A stretch of DNA of 64,000 bases from Helicobacter macacae MIT 99-5501 (GCF_000507845.1 NZ_KI669454.1:1466746-1530745); one strand, 5' to 3'. Positions 35,509 to 45,193 are shown, numbered from the stretch's first letter. The notes: generated from the letters alone by a model not told the origin. Numbers and translations: made by a program.

Positions 35509-36559
35509 ATTTCACACTCCCTTTTTGATAGTTGGTTACCTTTGCTTCAAAGAAGTTTGTTTTTTGGTCGTTAAATTTTGCAAAATTATCAACCCACTTG
35601 ATAGGATTTGTAGCATTATAGATTGGCTTAAACCCAACTTTTGCTAGTCGCTCATCTGCGAGGGATTTTATGTATTGTGAGATAATATCACTTGTAAGCC
35701 CCAAAATCTGCCCTTGAGTGATATAATCCCCCCAAGCAGATTCTATCTCTACGGCTTTTTTAAACATTTCAATGACTTCTTCTTCTAGACTAGGGGTAAA
35801 CAAATCCGCCCTTTCTTTTCTCAAAGAATTGATAAGCTGCTGAAACAAATACAAATGCGTAACCTCATCTCGCTGTATAAATCGAATCATCTGCGAGCTT
35901 CCTAGCATTTTGCCACTTCTTGCAAGCGTATAAAAATAGCAAAATCCGCTATAAAAATAAATCCCCTCCAAAATCTGATTGGCAAACATTGCTTTTAGGA
36001 CATTTCGCTCTGTGGGGTTGCTTGCTAGCTCCATATACACTTGAGCGATATAGTCGTTTTTGCTTCTTAGCTGCATATCCACTCGCCACATATCATAGAT
36101 TTCATCGGTGTTTGCGCTGATAGACTCTACCATTACAGCATAGCTTTGAGAGTGCAAAGCCTCCTCATAAGCTTGGCGCACCAAGATTAGATTGATTTCA
36201 GGGCTTGTTATGTAGGGATTTACATTGTCGATTAGGTTGTTTGTCTGCAAAGAATCCATAAAGATAAGTTGTGCCAACGCCCTATCATAGCCGATTTTTT
36301 CTTGTGGAGTAAGCGTGCTTTCATAATCTTTTTTATCGGGATTCATATTTACTTCTTCAGGAAACCAAGTGTTTGCAAGCATTGTTTTCCATAGATTATA
36401 TGCCCATTGATATTTGATTTTGTTTAAATCAAAAATACTCGTAGGGTCACCTCCAAAAATCCGTCTTTCATTTACGCTTTTTTCGGTGGAATTTGGGTTG
36501 TAGATTTTTTTGCGTTTGACTATGGTATCGCCTGTTTTAAATGTGTCGTTGCTTGTCAT
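35495..36559 (-). CDS. nrdB: Ribonucleoside-diphosphate reductase, beta subunit
   Basis: The 354-residue R2 protein houses the metal-radical cofactor. Metal ligand motifs are visible: [15 protein letters not shown] and [14 protein letters not shown], with the [20 protein letters not shown] helix between. [15 protein letters not shown] near 66-80 is typical of the epsilonproteobacterial form. nrdA is not in the window. It heads an overlapping set nrdB-nitrilase-pcm. Confidence 0.95.
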   Translation of the reverse strand: MTSNDTFKTGDTIVKRKKIYNPNSTEKSVNERRIFGGDPTSIFDLNKIKYQWAYNLWKTMLANTWFPEEVNMNPDKKDYESTLTPQEKIGYDRALAQLIFMDSLQTNNLIDNVNPYITSPEINLILVRQAYEEALHSQSYAVMVESISANTDEIYDMWRVDMQLRSKNDYIAQVYMELASNPTERNVLKAMFANQILEGIYFYSGFCYFYTLARSGKMLGSSQMIRFIQRDEVTHLYLFQQLINSLRKERADLFTPSLEEEVIEMFKKAVEIESAWGDYITQGQILGLTSDIISQYIKSLADERLAKVGFKPIYNATNPIKWVDNFAKFNDQKTNFFEAKVTNYQKGSVKFDDF

Positions 36560-36959
36560 TGGCTATCCTTTGCTTATGAAGTGTGATTGAAGTATGAGGC
36601 AAAATCTAATACTGCTAAATCTAGTCAAAATCTCTGCACTAGCAGAAGCTAGCAAATAATGCTAGCAAGGGAAGCTAACACAAAAAACTAGCGAGAAAAT
36701 CTTGCAATAAATTCTCAACAGCAAAGATTTAAAAAACAATTTGGAAGTATAACAACAAAAGACTTAAAACCTAATAATAAGCCAAGACATTTTTAGAAAA
36801 ATTACACAAAAATTTTGTGGATTTTTGTGTGTTAATTATCTATTCATTGTCAAATATTTTTTATGTGAAATTTATCACAAAAATGCAGAAAAATTAAACT
36901 TTCTTTTATGATAGTTTTGCTAAAATCACGCCTTTTATACTCTAAATAAAGGCAATGCA
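36560..36959. promoter_or_regulatory. Divergent promoter region, nrdB / rpmE
   Basis: The 400-bp gap serves both nrdB and rpmE. It holds a perfect inverted repeat ACACAAAAAT (36804-36813) / ATTTTTGTGT (36821-36830). For rpmE, TAAAAT (36921-36926) and TATACT (36936-36941) are both possible -10 elements before the AAAGG ribosome site. No gene is seen. Confidence 0.45.
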
Positions 36960-37163
36960 ATGAAAAAAGGAATCCACCCAGAATATGTCCCTTGCAAAGT
37001 TACTTGCGTAACAAGTGGTAAACAAATCGAAGTGCTAAGCACCAAACCAGAAATCCGCATAGATATTTCTAGCTTTTGCCACCCATTCTACACAGGAAGC
37101 GACAAAATCGCTGACACCACAGGACGAGTAGAAAAATTCCGCCAAAAATACAATATGAAATAG
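36960..37163 (+). CDS. rpmE: 50S ribosomal protein L31
   Basis: The 67-residue protein begins MKKGIHPEY and has [10 protein letters not shown]...TGRVEKF, the L31 signature. Three of the usual zinc cysteines are visible (C12, C16 and C40, in VPCKVTC and SFCHPF). It starts a plus-strand run with rsmI and an RlmB-like methyltransferase, as remembered for HP0551-HP0553. Confidence 0.97.
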   Translation: MKKGIHPEYVPCKVTCVTSGKQIEVLSTKPEIRIDISSFCHPFYTGSDKIADTTGRVEKFRQKYNMK

Positions 37164-37185
37164 CCCTTAGGCTATCGCCACTTCT

Positions 37186-38130
37186 GTGCTTACGCTTATC
37201 CCCACTCCGCTAGGCAATCTAAAAGACATAACCATTAGGGCTTTGGAGCACCTAGCCACAGCCAAAGTCGTGCTATGTGAGGATACGCGTGTAGCCAAAA
37301 GCCTTTTTAAAAATCTATTTGATAGATTTGAAAATAACTTTGAGCGTAAATTCACAGACAATCTTGCAGGCAAATGCGATTCTCCAAAAACTCCACTAGA
37401 TTCCACCAAAAATCCAAAAACTCTAAATCCAAAATCTAAGCAATTTATCTCCTTGCATTCTCACAATGAGCAAGATTTCCTATCCACTATTGCGCCTGAT
37501 TTTTTCTCCCAAGAAGTCATCTACATAAGCGATGCAGGTATGCCAAGTATTTGCGACCCGGGCGCACTAATTGTCAAATACGCACAAAAGCACAATCTCC
37601 CTTATAATGTGCTTGTGGGTGGCTGTGCGCTAAGTGCTGCATTTTGCTTTAGTGGATTTGCCTCTCAAGGCTTTGTATTTGGTGGATTTTTGCCACACAA
37701 AAACAAGGAGCGCGTAGCCAAACTCCAAGAATGCGCCATATCAAGCCTCCCTACGATTTGGTATGAAAGCCCTCACAGAATCCTAGATTCCCTGTGCGAC
37801 ATTGATAGACACCTGCCAGATACTCACATTTTTGCCATAAAAGAGATTAGTAAACTTCATCAGCGACACTTTAGTGGCAAAGCAAACGAGATTTTATCCG
37901 CACTTAGCCCAAGCAATGCGGGCAAAAAAAATAGCAATGATGATAGCAAAATCTTGCAAGGCGAATGGGTGCTTATCCTAGAGCCTAGCAGTGCTAAACT
38001 CCCTTGCCTTACACTATATGAGAACGACATTATCTCCCTAGAGATTCCCCCCAAAGCAAAAGCTAAGCTACTATCAACACTCACGGGCAAAGATGCAAAA
38101 ACCATTTATGCCTCCCTCACAAAAACCTAG
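37186..38130 (+). CDS. rsmI: 16S rRNA (cytidine-1402-2'-O)-methyltransferase
   Basis: Starts at GTG, giving LTLIPTPLGNLKDITIRALEHLATAKVVLCEDTRVAKSL, the RsmI N-terminus. ISDAGMPSICDPGALIVKYA and GFASQGFVFGGFLPHKNKER are also diagnostic. A Ser/Lys/Asn-rich insert at about 45-85 separates the CEDTR region from SLHSHNEQ. It lies 22 bp after rpmE. Confidence 0.93.
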   Translation: MLTLIPTPLGNLKDITIRALEHLATAKVVLCEDTRVAKSLFKNLFDRFENNFERKFTDNLAGKCDSPKTPLDSTKNPKTLNPKSKQFISLHSHNEQDFLSTIAPDFFSQEVIYISDAGMPSICDPGALIVKYAQKHNLPYNVLVGGCALSAAFCFSGFASQGFVFGGFLPHKNKERVAKLQECAISSLPTIWYESPHRILDSLCDIDRHLPDTHIFAIKEISKLHQRHFSGKANEILSALSPSNAGKKNSNDDSKILQGEWVLILEPSSAKLPCLTLYENDIISLEIPPKAKAKLLSTLTGKDAKTIYASLTKT

Positions 38131-38189
38131 AAAAATCGCAAAAAACAAAAGCTAAAAATCTACAAACAAAATCTCTAAGGATAAGCAAA

Positions 38190-39095
38190 ATGCCAACTAA
38201 AAACCCACGCTACAAGCACCCTCAAACTGATTCTAAGACTTCCAAAAAACCGCAAGATTCCTCACAAAATCTTTTGCAAAATCACTCACAAAACCCACCC
38301 AAAACTTCGCACAAAGCCCTGCAAAACCTCCTGCAAAATTTCTCGCAAAACAACTCGCAAGATTCCCTAATCATCTATGGCAAGCAGATTTTACTCTCCA
38401 TCATCACTCATCACAGCGACAAAATAGAACAAATCTACCTCTCAAAAGACATAGACAAAGCTACCTTTGCCTATCTAAAATCAGCCAACAAACCCATAAT
38501 AAAAATCGACAACAAAAAAGCCCAAGCCCTCGCACGCGGTGGGAATCATCAAGGATTTTTAGCTTCTATTTCGCCCCTCACACCTCTAAGCCTAAAAGAA
38601 ATAAAACAATATGACAAAATCATCGTGCTTTGCGGGCTAAATGATATGGGAAACATCGGCGGGATTTTTCGTAGCGCGTATTGCTTAGGAGTAGATGCAA
38701 TCATTTTGGCAGATTCATTTAGTGATTTTGCTACCAAACTCACTGCCAAATCCGCACAAAAATTTGCAACCATTACACGCTCCTCGGTAGGTGCGGCGTT
38801 TGATATGCCTTTTTGCATTGTCCCTAGTGCGCTAGAAATCATTAGCGAGCTAAAAGAAGCGGGATTTATGTTACTTGGCACAGCACCACAAGGCGAAAAT
38901 ATCAAAGATTTTAGAGAATCCAAAAACTACCAAAAAAATAAATGGGCATTATTTTTAGGCAGTGAAGAGAATGGATTATGCGCAAAAATAACAAAAAAAT
39001 TTGATAAAATTCTAAGCGTAAAAATGCACCGCGATTTTAACTCGCTCAATGTAAGCGTAGCAGCGGGGATTGTTATGTCATATCTATTAAATTAA
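38190..39095 (+). CDS. rlmB: SpoU-family rRNA 2'-O-methyltransferase (RlmB-like)
   Basis: The knotted methyltransferase domain is clear: LCGLNDMGNIGGIFRSAYCLGVDAIIL (motif 1), LFLGSEENGLCAKI (motif 2) and MHRDFNSLNVSVAAGIVMSYLL (motif 3). An L30e-like substrate domain (about 53-120) precedes it. The first 50 residues are a Gln/Asn/Ser repeat tail (SSQNLLQNHSQNPP...). RlmB methylates G2251 of 23S rRNA; other SpoU targets are possible, so the symbol is tentative. Confidence 0.85.
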   Translation: MPTKNPRYKHPQTDSKTSKKPQDSSQNLLQNHSQNPPKTSHKALQNLLQNFSQNNSQDSLIIYGKQILLSIITHHSDKIEQIYLSKDIDKATFAYLKSANKPIIKIDNKKAQALARGGNHQGFLASISPLTPLSLKEIKQYDKIIVLCGLNDMGNIGGIFRSAYCLGVDAIILADSFSDFATKLTAKSAQKFATITRSSVGAAFDMPFCIVPSALEIISELKEAGFMLLGTAPQGENIKDFRESKNYQKNKWALFLGSEENGLCAKITKKFDKILSVKMHRDFNSLNVSVAAGIVMSYLLN

Positions 39096-39104
39096 GGAGT
39101 TAGA

Positions 39105-40415
39105 ATGGATGAAAATATCCAAAAATTACAGCAAATCGGCATTAAAGAGATTTCCAAGCAGACAAGGATTTCTAGCTCTCGTCTAAAAAACATTTTTGAG
39201 TATAATTTCGCTAATTTCAAGCGCGTGCATTTGGTGGGCTTTTTGCAGATTTTGGAGCGCGAATACAAAATGGACTTATCAAGCGTCTTAGAAGCCTATG
39301 ATAGATTTGGCGAAAATGACGGAATGCAAGTCCCTTATGATGAGGATTTGCAAGATGATTTCTATCAAGCAAAATCCACTGCCAAACACACAAAGAACCA
39401 AGAAGCCCAAGAGCACACACCTAGCCACTCTACACAGCAAGAACCCAAAAAGGCACAAGAACAAATCACTTCTTTTGACTTTGGCGTGATTGACACAGAT
39501 AATGAACCAAAGCAAAAAACTCCAAAAGAGATTCCACACATTGACTTGCGACTTGATATTGATGAACCCAAAAAAGAAAGCCAAGTAGACACAGCAAACA
39601 TAAAAGAGAGCAAGTCAAAAGATGAAAATCCTGCAAAAATCCTGCAAAAATCAAAAGAGCCAAAATCCCCAAAAGAGAAAAAATCAATCCAAATTCACAA
39701 TGAAACGAGCTTTGACACACAAAAAAGACGATATGACTCCATAGACACACGCAAAAAAGAAGCCATCTCAAAGCAGAGATTCTACCTAACTATTGTTTGC
39801 ACAATCATCGCTGTGCTTATCTACCTCATCTACCAAAACCTCTCCGCACAAAAGCAAATCAACCAAGCAGACAATGACTTGATAATCCCCGAAGAAACAG
39901 ATAGAAGCTATGAAACGCAATCTATTGAGCAAAATCCACAAAATGGACAAAGCCAAGCAAGCGAGCAAGCCCTAGAAAACACTCAAGACACCCAAGATGA
40001 AGAAGCTACAAAAGAAACCCAAGAGGGTAGCACAGATGTGCAAGCACTAGATTCTACCCAAGCAAGTGCCACAAACCAAAATCTACAATCCCTCCAGCCC
40101 ACACAGCCTGCCCCACAAATCGCAGGCAAAATGGTGCTAAAAGCAGAAACTATGCTGTGGTTTGATATTGTGGATTTGGATACAAATAGACGCAAATATC
40201 AAGGTGTAACAAGCGACACCTACTCTATCGACAAAGATGACAACCACAGGTGGCTACTTGCATTTGGGCATAGCAATTTTAGCCTAAGTATGAATGGTGC
40301 GTCCGTAGATGTCCCCCGCCTAGATGTGCCACTATACTTTATCTATGAGCCTGCAAGCGGATTTAAGCGCGTAGATAATGTAACTTATAAGCGACTATCC
40401 GACCAAGCACGCTAG
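39105..40415 (+). CDS. RodZ-like bitopic membrane protein
   Basis: The 436-residue protein has an N-terminal helical DNA-binding-like domain (about 1-65, IKEISKQTRISSSRLKNIFEYNFANFKRVHLVGFLQILEREYKMD), a long disordered charged linker (70-220), one transmembrane helix (227-245, FYLTIVCTIIAVLIYLIYQ), an acidic Gln/Ser/Thr-rich periplasmic linker, and a C-terminal beta domain (about 345-436, KMVLKAETMLWFDIVDLDTNRRKYQG). This is the domain order of RodZ, which links MreB to the elongasome. It is called on architecture only. It follows rlmB by 9 bp. Confidence 0.6.
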   Translation: MDENIQKLQQIGIKEISKQTRISSSRLKNIFEYNFANFKRVHLVGFLQILEREYKMDLSSVLEAYDRFGENDGMQVPYDEDLQDDFYQAKSTAKHTKNQEAQEHTPSHSTQQEPKKAQEQITSFDFGVIDTDNEPKQKTPKEIPHIDLRLDIDEPKKESQVDTANIKESKSKDENPAKILQKSKEPKSPKEKKSIQIHNETSFDTQKRRYDSIDTRKKEAISKQRFYLTIVCTIIAVLIYLIYQNLSAQKQINQADNDLIIPEETDRSYETQSIEQNPQNGQSQASEQALENTQDTQDEEATKETQEGSTDVQALDSTQASATNQNLQSLQPTQPAPQIAGKMVLKAETMLWFDIVDLDTNRRKYQGVTSDTYSIDKDDNHRWLLAFGHSNFSLSMNGASVDVPRLDVPLYFIYEPASGFKRVDNVTYKRLSDQAR

Positions 40416-40498
40416 CGATTTGACAAAATAGCAAAACAAAATAGTAGAAGTAGTAAAGGCAGTAGAATCTTTACTAAAGCATTAAAGTTTTTTGCTTT

Positions 40499-40559
40499 GC
40501 CCTAGATTTTTTGATTTTATCTCTACCCACGCATAGACACACAAAATCAAATCTAGGGC
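40499..40559 (+). promoter_or_regulatory. Long intergenic hairpin
   Basis: GCCCTAGATTT (40499-40509), a 3-nt bulge and GATTTT (40513-40518) pair with AAAATC and AAATCTAGGGC (40543-40559): 17 base pairs with a 24-nt loop. There is no T run after it, so a simple terminator is unlikely. It separates two co-directional genes. Confidence 0.55.
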
Positions 40560-40628
40560 TACCACAAATCTAAGCTAGAAAATCTAAAATTCCACACGCC
40601 TCATAAAGTCAAACAAAAAAGGCAAACA

Positions 40629-41459
40629 ATGAAAATCCTGCGACAATTCTTTTTTTATCTCCTTTGTGCCACGCTTTTTTACACTCCTAGCCTTGCTGAT
40701 ATAGTCGATGACAAAGTCCAAGAAATCATAGGCGAAAGCTCATACAACCAAAACAAAGCATTCATAGCCAAAATATTTCAAAACAAAGCCCGCTTTGTCA
40801 TCTCTGGCACAGAGCGCGTAAATATCGCCCTACTTCTAAAAGAATTGCGTGATAATGGATTATTACAGCTAAAATTCCCAACCCCACTAGAGCTAAAAGC
40901 CCGCTTTGTATCAGAGTCCTCGCCTGTATTGCTAAGCTACACGCTAAATAATGTCCTCTCCTCCATTGGCTATTCGTTTTTCATCACTTCAAAATCTGCC
41001 AAAATCAAAAACTTCTCTATGATAGAGTTTTCACTCATTACCGAGCACGCACTTGACCCGATGATACTCATAGGCGAGCTACAAAGGCGTGGATTTCGTC
41101 TAAATGATATAAAAAAGCTCTCCATAAACGAGTGGGAATACTACATAGGCGCGACAAATCCACAGCTTTTTAATGCCAAGCCAATAAGTGTAGGCAACAC
41201 ACTTATTTTGCGCGAAGTGAGCGGACAATATTGGCTAAACACCATTTCAAAAGGCACGCTAAATATCATTGCAAATGCAAAGTGGATTCCCCGCGTGGTG
41301 TGCTATGACAAAAATCTAGAAATCATAAACCTAGTAGTAGCCACCACCCCACAAGCCCGACTAAGCCTAAAAATAGATAGCAAGACTGCCTTTGTGATGA
41401 TAACCGATGCACAAAATCCAACAATGATTAAGCAAATCGACATTGCATTTTCGTTTTAG
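40629..41459 (+). CDS. Exported protein of unknown function
   Basis: The 276-residue protein has a signal peptide (MKILRQFFFYLLCATLFYTPSLA|DI). The mature part has alternating helices and strands (FVISGTERVNIALLLKELRDNGLLQLKF, MILIGELQRRGFRLNDIKKLSINEWEYYIG) and a C-terminal beta pattern (ARLSLKIDSKTAFVMITDAQ). I do not recognise the family; it may be conserved in Helicobacter near the RodZ-like gene. It probably works in the periplasm. Confidence 0.75.
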   Translation: MKILRQFFFYLLCATLFYTPSLADIVDDKVQEIIGESSYNQNKAFIAKIFQNKARFVISGTERVNIALLLKELRDNGLLQLKFPTPLELKARFVSESSPVLLSYTLNNVLSSIGYSFFITSKSAKIKNFSMIEFSLITEHALDPMILIGELQRRGFRLNDIKKLSINEWEYYIGATNPQLFNAKPISVGNTLILREVSGQYWLNTISKGTLNIIANAKWIPRVVCYDKNLEIINLVVATTPQARLSLKIDSKTAFVMITDAQNPTMIKQIDIAFSF

Positions 41460-41746
41460 TCTATTTGAGTTTTTTGGTTTTTTGGTTTTTGCTTATATTT
41501 TTACCTAAATCTAGCTTTTTTTATTTTTTGCCAAAAACGCTTTTTTACGCACATTTACAGGGTTTGCGCAAGCAAATATCACAATGATAATAAAGATTCC
41601 CCCCCTCCTTTGTGCGAAAAGTGGCTAGTGGGTGGATAATATTTTCCCTTTAAATCTCAAGCAAAGCTAAGGACTGTTAATAACGCAAATACCACAGCCA
41701 TTGTGAATAAATCGCAATGATTGTGTAACAATAAAAAAAGCAAAAT

Positions 41747-43234
41747 CTAAATCTGCACCACATCAATACTATCAGGGCTATCTGGCAAATCCATTTTGGT
41801 ATTTGTAGGTTGATAGGAGGTTTCTCTCTCACTTGCCCTATCTTCAAACCTCACAAAAGGTGCGTTAAACTGCACTTTGACTTCGTCAATCTCGCCATTG
41901 CGATTTTTGGCGATGATGATTTCAGCTGTTTCTATGACATTTTCTTCGCGCTTTTCCTTGCGCTCTTGCTCAAGTTTGCGCACTTCATCATCTTTTTTGC
42001 CCTCTTGTCTTGCCTTAGCGATTTTGGCACGCAGTGCCCTATCTACATAGACAAACTCCCTATACAAAAACAAAATAATATCCGCATCTTGCTCTATCGC
42101 CCCACTCTCACGCAAATCAGAAAGCATAGGGCGTTTGTCATCGCGAGATTCTAGTGAGCGGTTTAGTTGAGATAGAGCCAAAATAGGGATTTCCAAATCC
42201 CTAGCAAGTGTTTTTAGTCCGCGTGAGATTTCGCTTATCTCCTCTTGCCTTGCGCCATCTCCCCTCCTTGTGCCACTCCCACGCATAAGCTGCAAATAAT
42301 CAATAACCGCAAAAGACACACTATCATCTTGGCTTTTTAGTTTGCGAAGTTTTGAGCGCAGTTGCGCTATGCTCAAATCACTGCTATCATCGATATATAG
42401 TGGCTTTTGTGAGACACTTTGAGCTATGCGGGTAAATTCACTCATCTCATTATCATTCATTTTGCCGATGATTAAATCCTGCAAGGTAATGTTTGAAAGT
42501 GAGGCAAACATTCTAAACATTAGCTGTTCTGCTGGCATTTCTAGGCTAAATATCGCAGCTCCTTTGCCACTATTTAGCACACTTTGGACAAACGCTAAGC
42601 AAAGTGCTGTCTTGCCCATAGATGGTCTAGCACCTAGCACGATTAGCTCGCCTTTTTTAAACCCCGCCGTGAAGTGATTTAGCCTAGCAAATCCCGTGTT
42701 TAGCCCCACAAGCACGGTATTTCCCCTCTCTTTGCGCTCTTTTATGAGATTGATAGTATGCTCTACGACTTCTTTACTCCCTCTAAAGCTAGTTTCCGCA
42801 CCCTGTGAGGAAATATCATAGATTCCTTTTTCTATCTCATCTAAAATCTCAATCCCCTTTAGCGCACTATCGCCTGTCTTATCCGCGATAAGCATAGCAA
42901 ATTTATTTAGCTGTCGCTTGATAGAAGCGTCTTTTATCTCTGCTATATAGCCTTGTATATTGGCGATAGGCGAAGTAGCGATAATCTCGCTAAACTCCGC
43001 TTGAGAGACAAAATACGCCCCCTCTAGCCTGCTTAGCACAAATTCTGGCGTGATAGGAATCCCTTGAGAATGCAGACTTTTACACACATCAAAAATCTTT
43101 CTATGCGAAGTGTGCAAAAAATCATTACCACTTAGCACATCTGCTATCTCGCTAAATGTCTCACTATCAAAGAGAATGCTAGCGATAAGTGTGCTTTCAA
43201 TACTGATGATTTGGGGAGTGGGGTTTGTAGGCAT
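41747..43234 (-). CDS. dnaB: Replicative DNA helicase
   Basis: The 495-residue RecA-fold helicase. The N-terminal primase-interacting domain (ESTLIASILFDSETFSEIADVL, FLHTSHRKIFD) is followed by Walker A GARPSMGKTA (201-210), the catalytic ALFSLEMPAEQL-type segment (AAIFSLEMPAEQLMFRM), Walker B FAVIDYLQLM and arginine finger region IIIAKNRNGEIDEVKVQFN. A charged low-complexity stretch lies at about 410-435 (KARQEGKKDDEVRKLEQERKEKREE), longer than usual. No other replication gene is adjacent. Confidence 0.96.
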   Translation of the reverse strand: MPTNPTPQIISIESTLIASILFDSETFSEIADVLSGNDFLHTSHRKIFDVCKSLHSQGIPITPEFVLSRLEGAYFVSQAEFSEIIATSPIANIQGYIAEIKDASIKRQLNKFAMLIADKTGDSALKGIEILDEIEKGIYDISSQGAETSFRGSKEVVEHTINLIKERKERGNTVLVGLNTGFARLNHFTAGFKKGELIVLGARPSMGKTALCLAFVQSVLNSGKGAAIFSLEMPAEQLMFRMFASLSNITLQDLIIGKMNDNEMSEFTRIAQSVSQKPLYIDDSSDLSIAQLRSKLRKLKSQDDSVSFAVIDYLQLMRGSGTRRGDGARQEEISEISRGLKTLARDLEIPILALSQLNRSLESRDDKRPMLSDLRESGAIEQDADIILFLYREFVYVDRALRAKIAKARQEGKKDDEVRKLEQERKEKREENVIETAEIIIAKNRNGEIDEVKVQFNAPFVRFEDRASERETSYQPTNTKMDLPDSPDSIDVVQI

Positions 43235-43542
43235 TTATCTATCCTTAAGAGATTTTATGGGCATTTTTATCGCAAAGTTTAGCAAATAGTTTTTTATCAT
43301 AAGCAAATCTAAAGCCACACCAAAAATGCCTAAATTTTACTTTGATAAATGTTTCATAAAAATTTGCAAAATCTCTGCACGATTTTGACTTCTTAAAATG
43401 TGTAGAAACGATACGGTTTATATAGAAATTTTGCAAAAAATACCTAAAATTTGCAATTTTTTGCAAAAGCAAACCAAAAAAAAAAAAAAAAACAGCGTTA
43501 AAATGCTTATTTGCAAAATCTACTTCACAAAAAGGACACAAA
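43235..43542. promoter_or_regulatory. Divergent region dnaB / OMP with A17 tract
   Basis: The 308-bp gap has no gene. Toward the OMP gene it holds TTGCAA (43461-43466), a run of 17 A (43476-43492) and TAAAAT (43499-43504), a likely -10 element 38 nt before the ATG. The homopolymer fills the space between -35 and -10, so its length should set promoter strength. The ribosome site is AAAAGGACACAAA. Confidence 0.6.
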
Positions 43543-44505
43543 ATGAAATCAACCAAACTTCCCTCTTGTTTATTTTTTGCGACATTTGCATTTGCCCTGC
43601 TAGGAAGCACAGCACTTGCCCAAAACACGATAGATGACATAGAGAGAGAAATCCAAATGCTAGAGAAGCAAAAAAAACTCTTAGAGCTAAAAAGGCAAAA
43701 TAGGGCATTGCAAAAAGAGCTAGAGCAAACCCCACAGCAAAGCAAAACACAGCAAAGCAAAAAGCAAAATTCACAAAATCAAGCCCCCTACTATCCACAA
43801 AATAACCAAAACGCCCAAAATCAGCAAAACGCGCCATACTACCCTAGTGATAATTCTAGTGCGGCAACTTATGATGAAGCATATCAGCAAAGCTACAAAA
43901 AAGCCTACCAAGAAGAAAAAACCTCTCAAGGCTACATTCGCCTAGAGGGAAGCTATGGGACTGCGCTTGTAGCTTCGCCTATACACTATGCTAGCGATGT
44001 CTCTGTGAGGACAAATCTATGGCAAGCAAATGTCGAGTTTGGCAAGCAGCTTGGCGGACTTGCACGAGCATATCTTGGCACTAGCTTTATGGAGTATAGC
44101 TACAAAGAAGCAGATACTGATGCAGCAGGGAAATTTGATGGACAATACATTACGCTACATTTTGGCACGGATTGGATTCCAAAATTTGGCAAAAGCCCAC
44201 TGCGAGGTGTGCTAGGTGCGTATATAGGATTTGTCTATGCGGAGTTTCAAGACAAGCTAGAAACTGTAAGTAGTAGATTGCAACAAACAACAGGCATAAA
44301 ATCTGTAGAATTTAGCTCCAAAGGCTTTGGCACAACGCTAGGGATACGACTAGGACTTGCGCTTGATTTGGGCAAACACGCACAGCTAGAAGTAGGTGGC
44401 AGAATGGGGTATAATCTTTTGTTTGGCTCTAGTGTAGGCTACCTTTCTACCTACCCTTACGCGCTATATGTAAATGGCTATGGCGCACTTACATTTTTGT
44501 TTTAG
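43543..44505 (+). CDS. Outer membrane protein with coiled coil and Gln/Asn-rich linker
   Basis: The 320-residue precursor has a signal peptide (to about ALA|QN at 26), a coiled-coil segment (28-64, TIDDIEREIQMLEKQKKLLELKRQNRALQKEL), a Gln/Asn-rich linker with repeated YYP (65-120), and a beta-barrel domain of about 190 residues (GYIRLEGSYGTALVASPIHYAS ... LEVGGRMGYNLLFGSSVGYLSTYPYALYVNGYGALTFLF) ending in Phe. I do not recognise a named family. The promoter carries a 17-A tract, typical of phase-variable Helicobacter surface proteins. A lipoprotein gene follows by 28 bp. Confidence 0.75.
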   Translation: MKSTKLPSCLFFATFAFALLGSTALAQNTIDDIEREIQMLEKQKKLLELKRQNRALQKELEQTPQQSKTQQSKKQNSQNQAPYYPQNNQNAQNQQNAPYYPSDNSSAATYDEAYQQSYKKAYQEEKTSQGYIRLEGSYGTALVASPIHYASDVSVRTNLWQANVEFGKQLGGLARAYLGTSFMEYSYKEADTDAAGKFDGQYITLHFGTDWIPKFGKSPLRGVLGAYIGFVYAEFQDKLETVSSRLQQTTGIKSVEFSSKGFGTTLGIRLGLALDLGKHAQLEVGGRMGYNLLFGSSVGYLSTYPYALYVNGYGALTFLF

Positions 44506-44533
44506 TTGATTTTATGTTTTTTAAGGATTTTGT

Positions 44534-45052
44534 ATGAATGCTCGGTTGGTGATTATTTTTGGCGTGGTGGTAAGCGCGTTTTTTATGAGTGCTTGCGCCC
44601 CTATGCCAAATCAGCTAGTATATGGAGCACAAGATAGCGCGTATCTTGGGTTTAACATAGAGGGCAACTCTAGGCTTTCAAACCCACCAAGCGATAGAGC
44701 TAGAATCTACTTTGGCAGGGCTTCTAGCTTCATAGGTGTAGCCATAAGCTACAAAGCATACTTCGCGTATAATCCACCTGCAAATGGCTTTGGTGGCTAC
44801 CGCATAAGCAAAGATATGGCACAAGGTAGCTTTGGTGAGCTAAGCAGTGGGGCGAAGTTTGTCGCAGATGTGGGGGGTGGCACACCTCTAGTAGTCTTTG
44901 GCAATACAGAAGAGATAAGCTATCTTGTTTTCACTCCTACGGCTGGGAGAGTGTATTGCATAGAGGGCGAAGTCATAGCGGGGAATTTCATCGGGCGTCC
45001 AAATCTAAAATTTGTCGATAGAATGCGCTGTGAAGTGTTATTTGGCAAATAA
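44534..45052 (+). CDS. Lipoprotein of unknown function
   Basis: The 172-residue precursor has a lipobox at MSAC (cleavage before Cys21) after a hydrophobic LVIIFGVVVSAFF. The mature part has a beta-rich fold (RIYFGRASSFIGVAISYKAYFAYNPPANGFGGYRIS ... GGGTPLVVFGNTEEISYLVFTPTAGRVYCIEGEVIAGNFIGRPNLKFVDRMRCEVLF) and two late cysteines that may pair. It is probably in the same transcript as the outer membrane protein, so a joint surface role is possible. The fold is reminiscent of small DUF2846-type lipoproteins; uncertain. Confidence 0.75.
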   Translation: MNARLVIIFGVVVSAFFMSACAPMPNQLVYGAQDSAYLGFNIEGNSRLSNPPSDRARIYFGRASSFIGVAISYKAYFAYNPPANGFGGYRISKDMAQGSFGELSSGAKFVADVGGGTPLVVFGNTEEISYLVFTPTAGRVYCIEGEVIAGNFIGRPNLKFVDRMRCEVLFGK

Positions 45053-45193
45053 AAATCATAAATTTGCTTTTGCTAGTGTGGCATAAAAGAAAAAAATATC
45101 AGGATAAAAACGGGGATAAAATAGCGCAAAATCAAAAATAATGTGTGAAAAACTTAAGGGATTTTGCCTTTTTTATTTTGCTTATTTTGCTTC

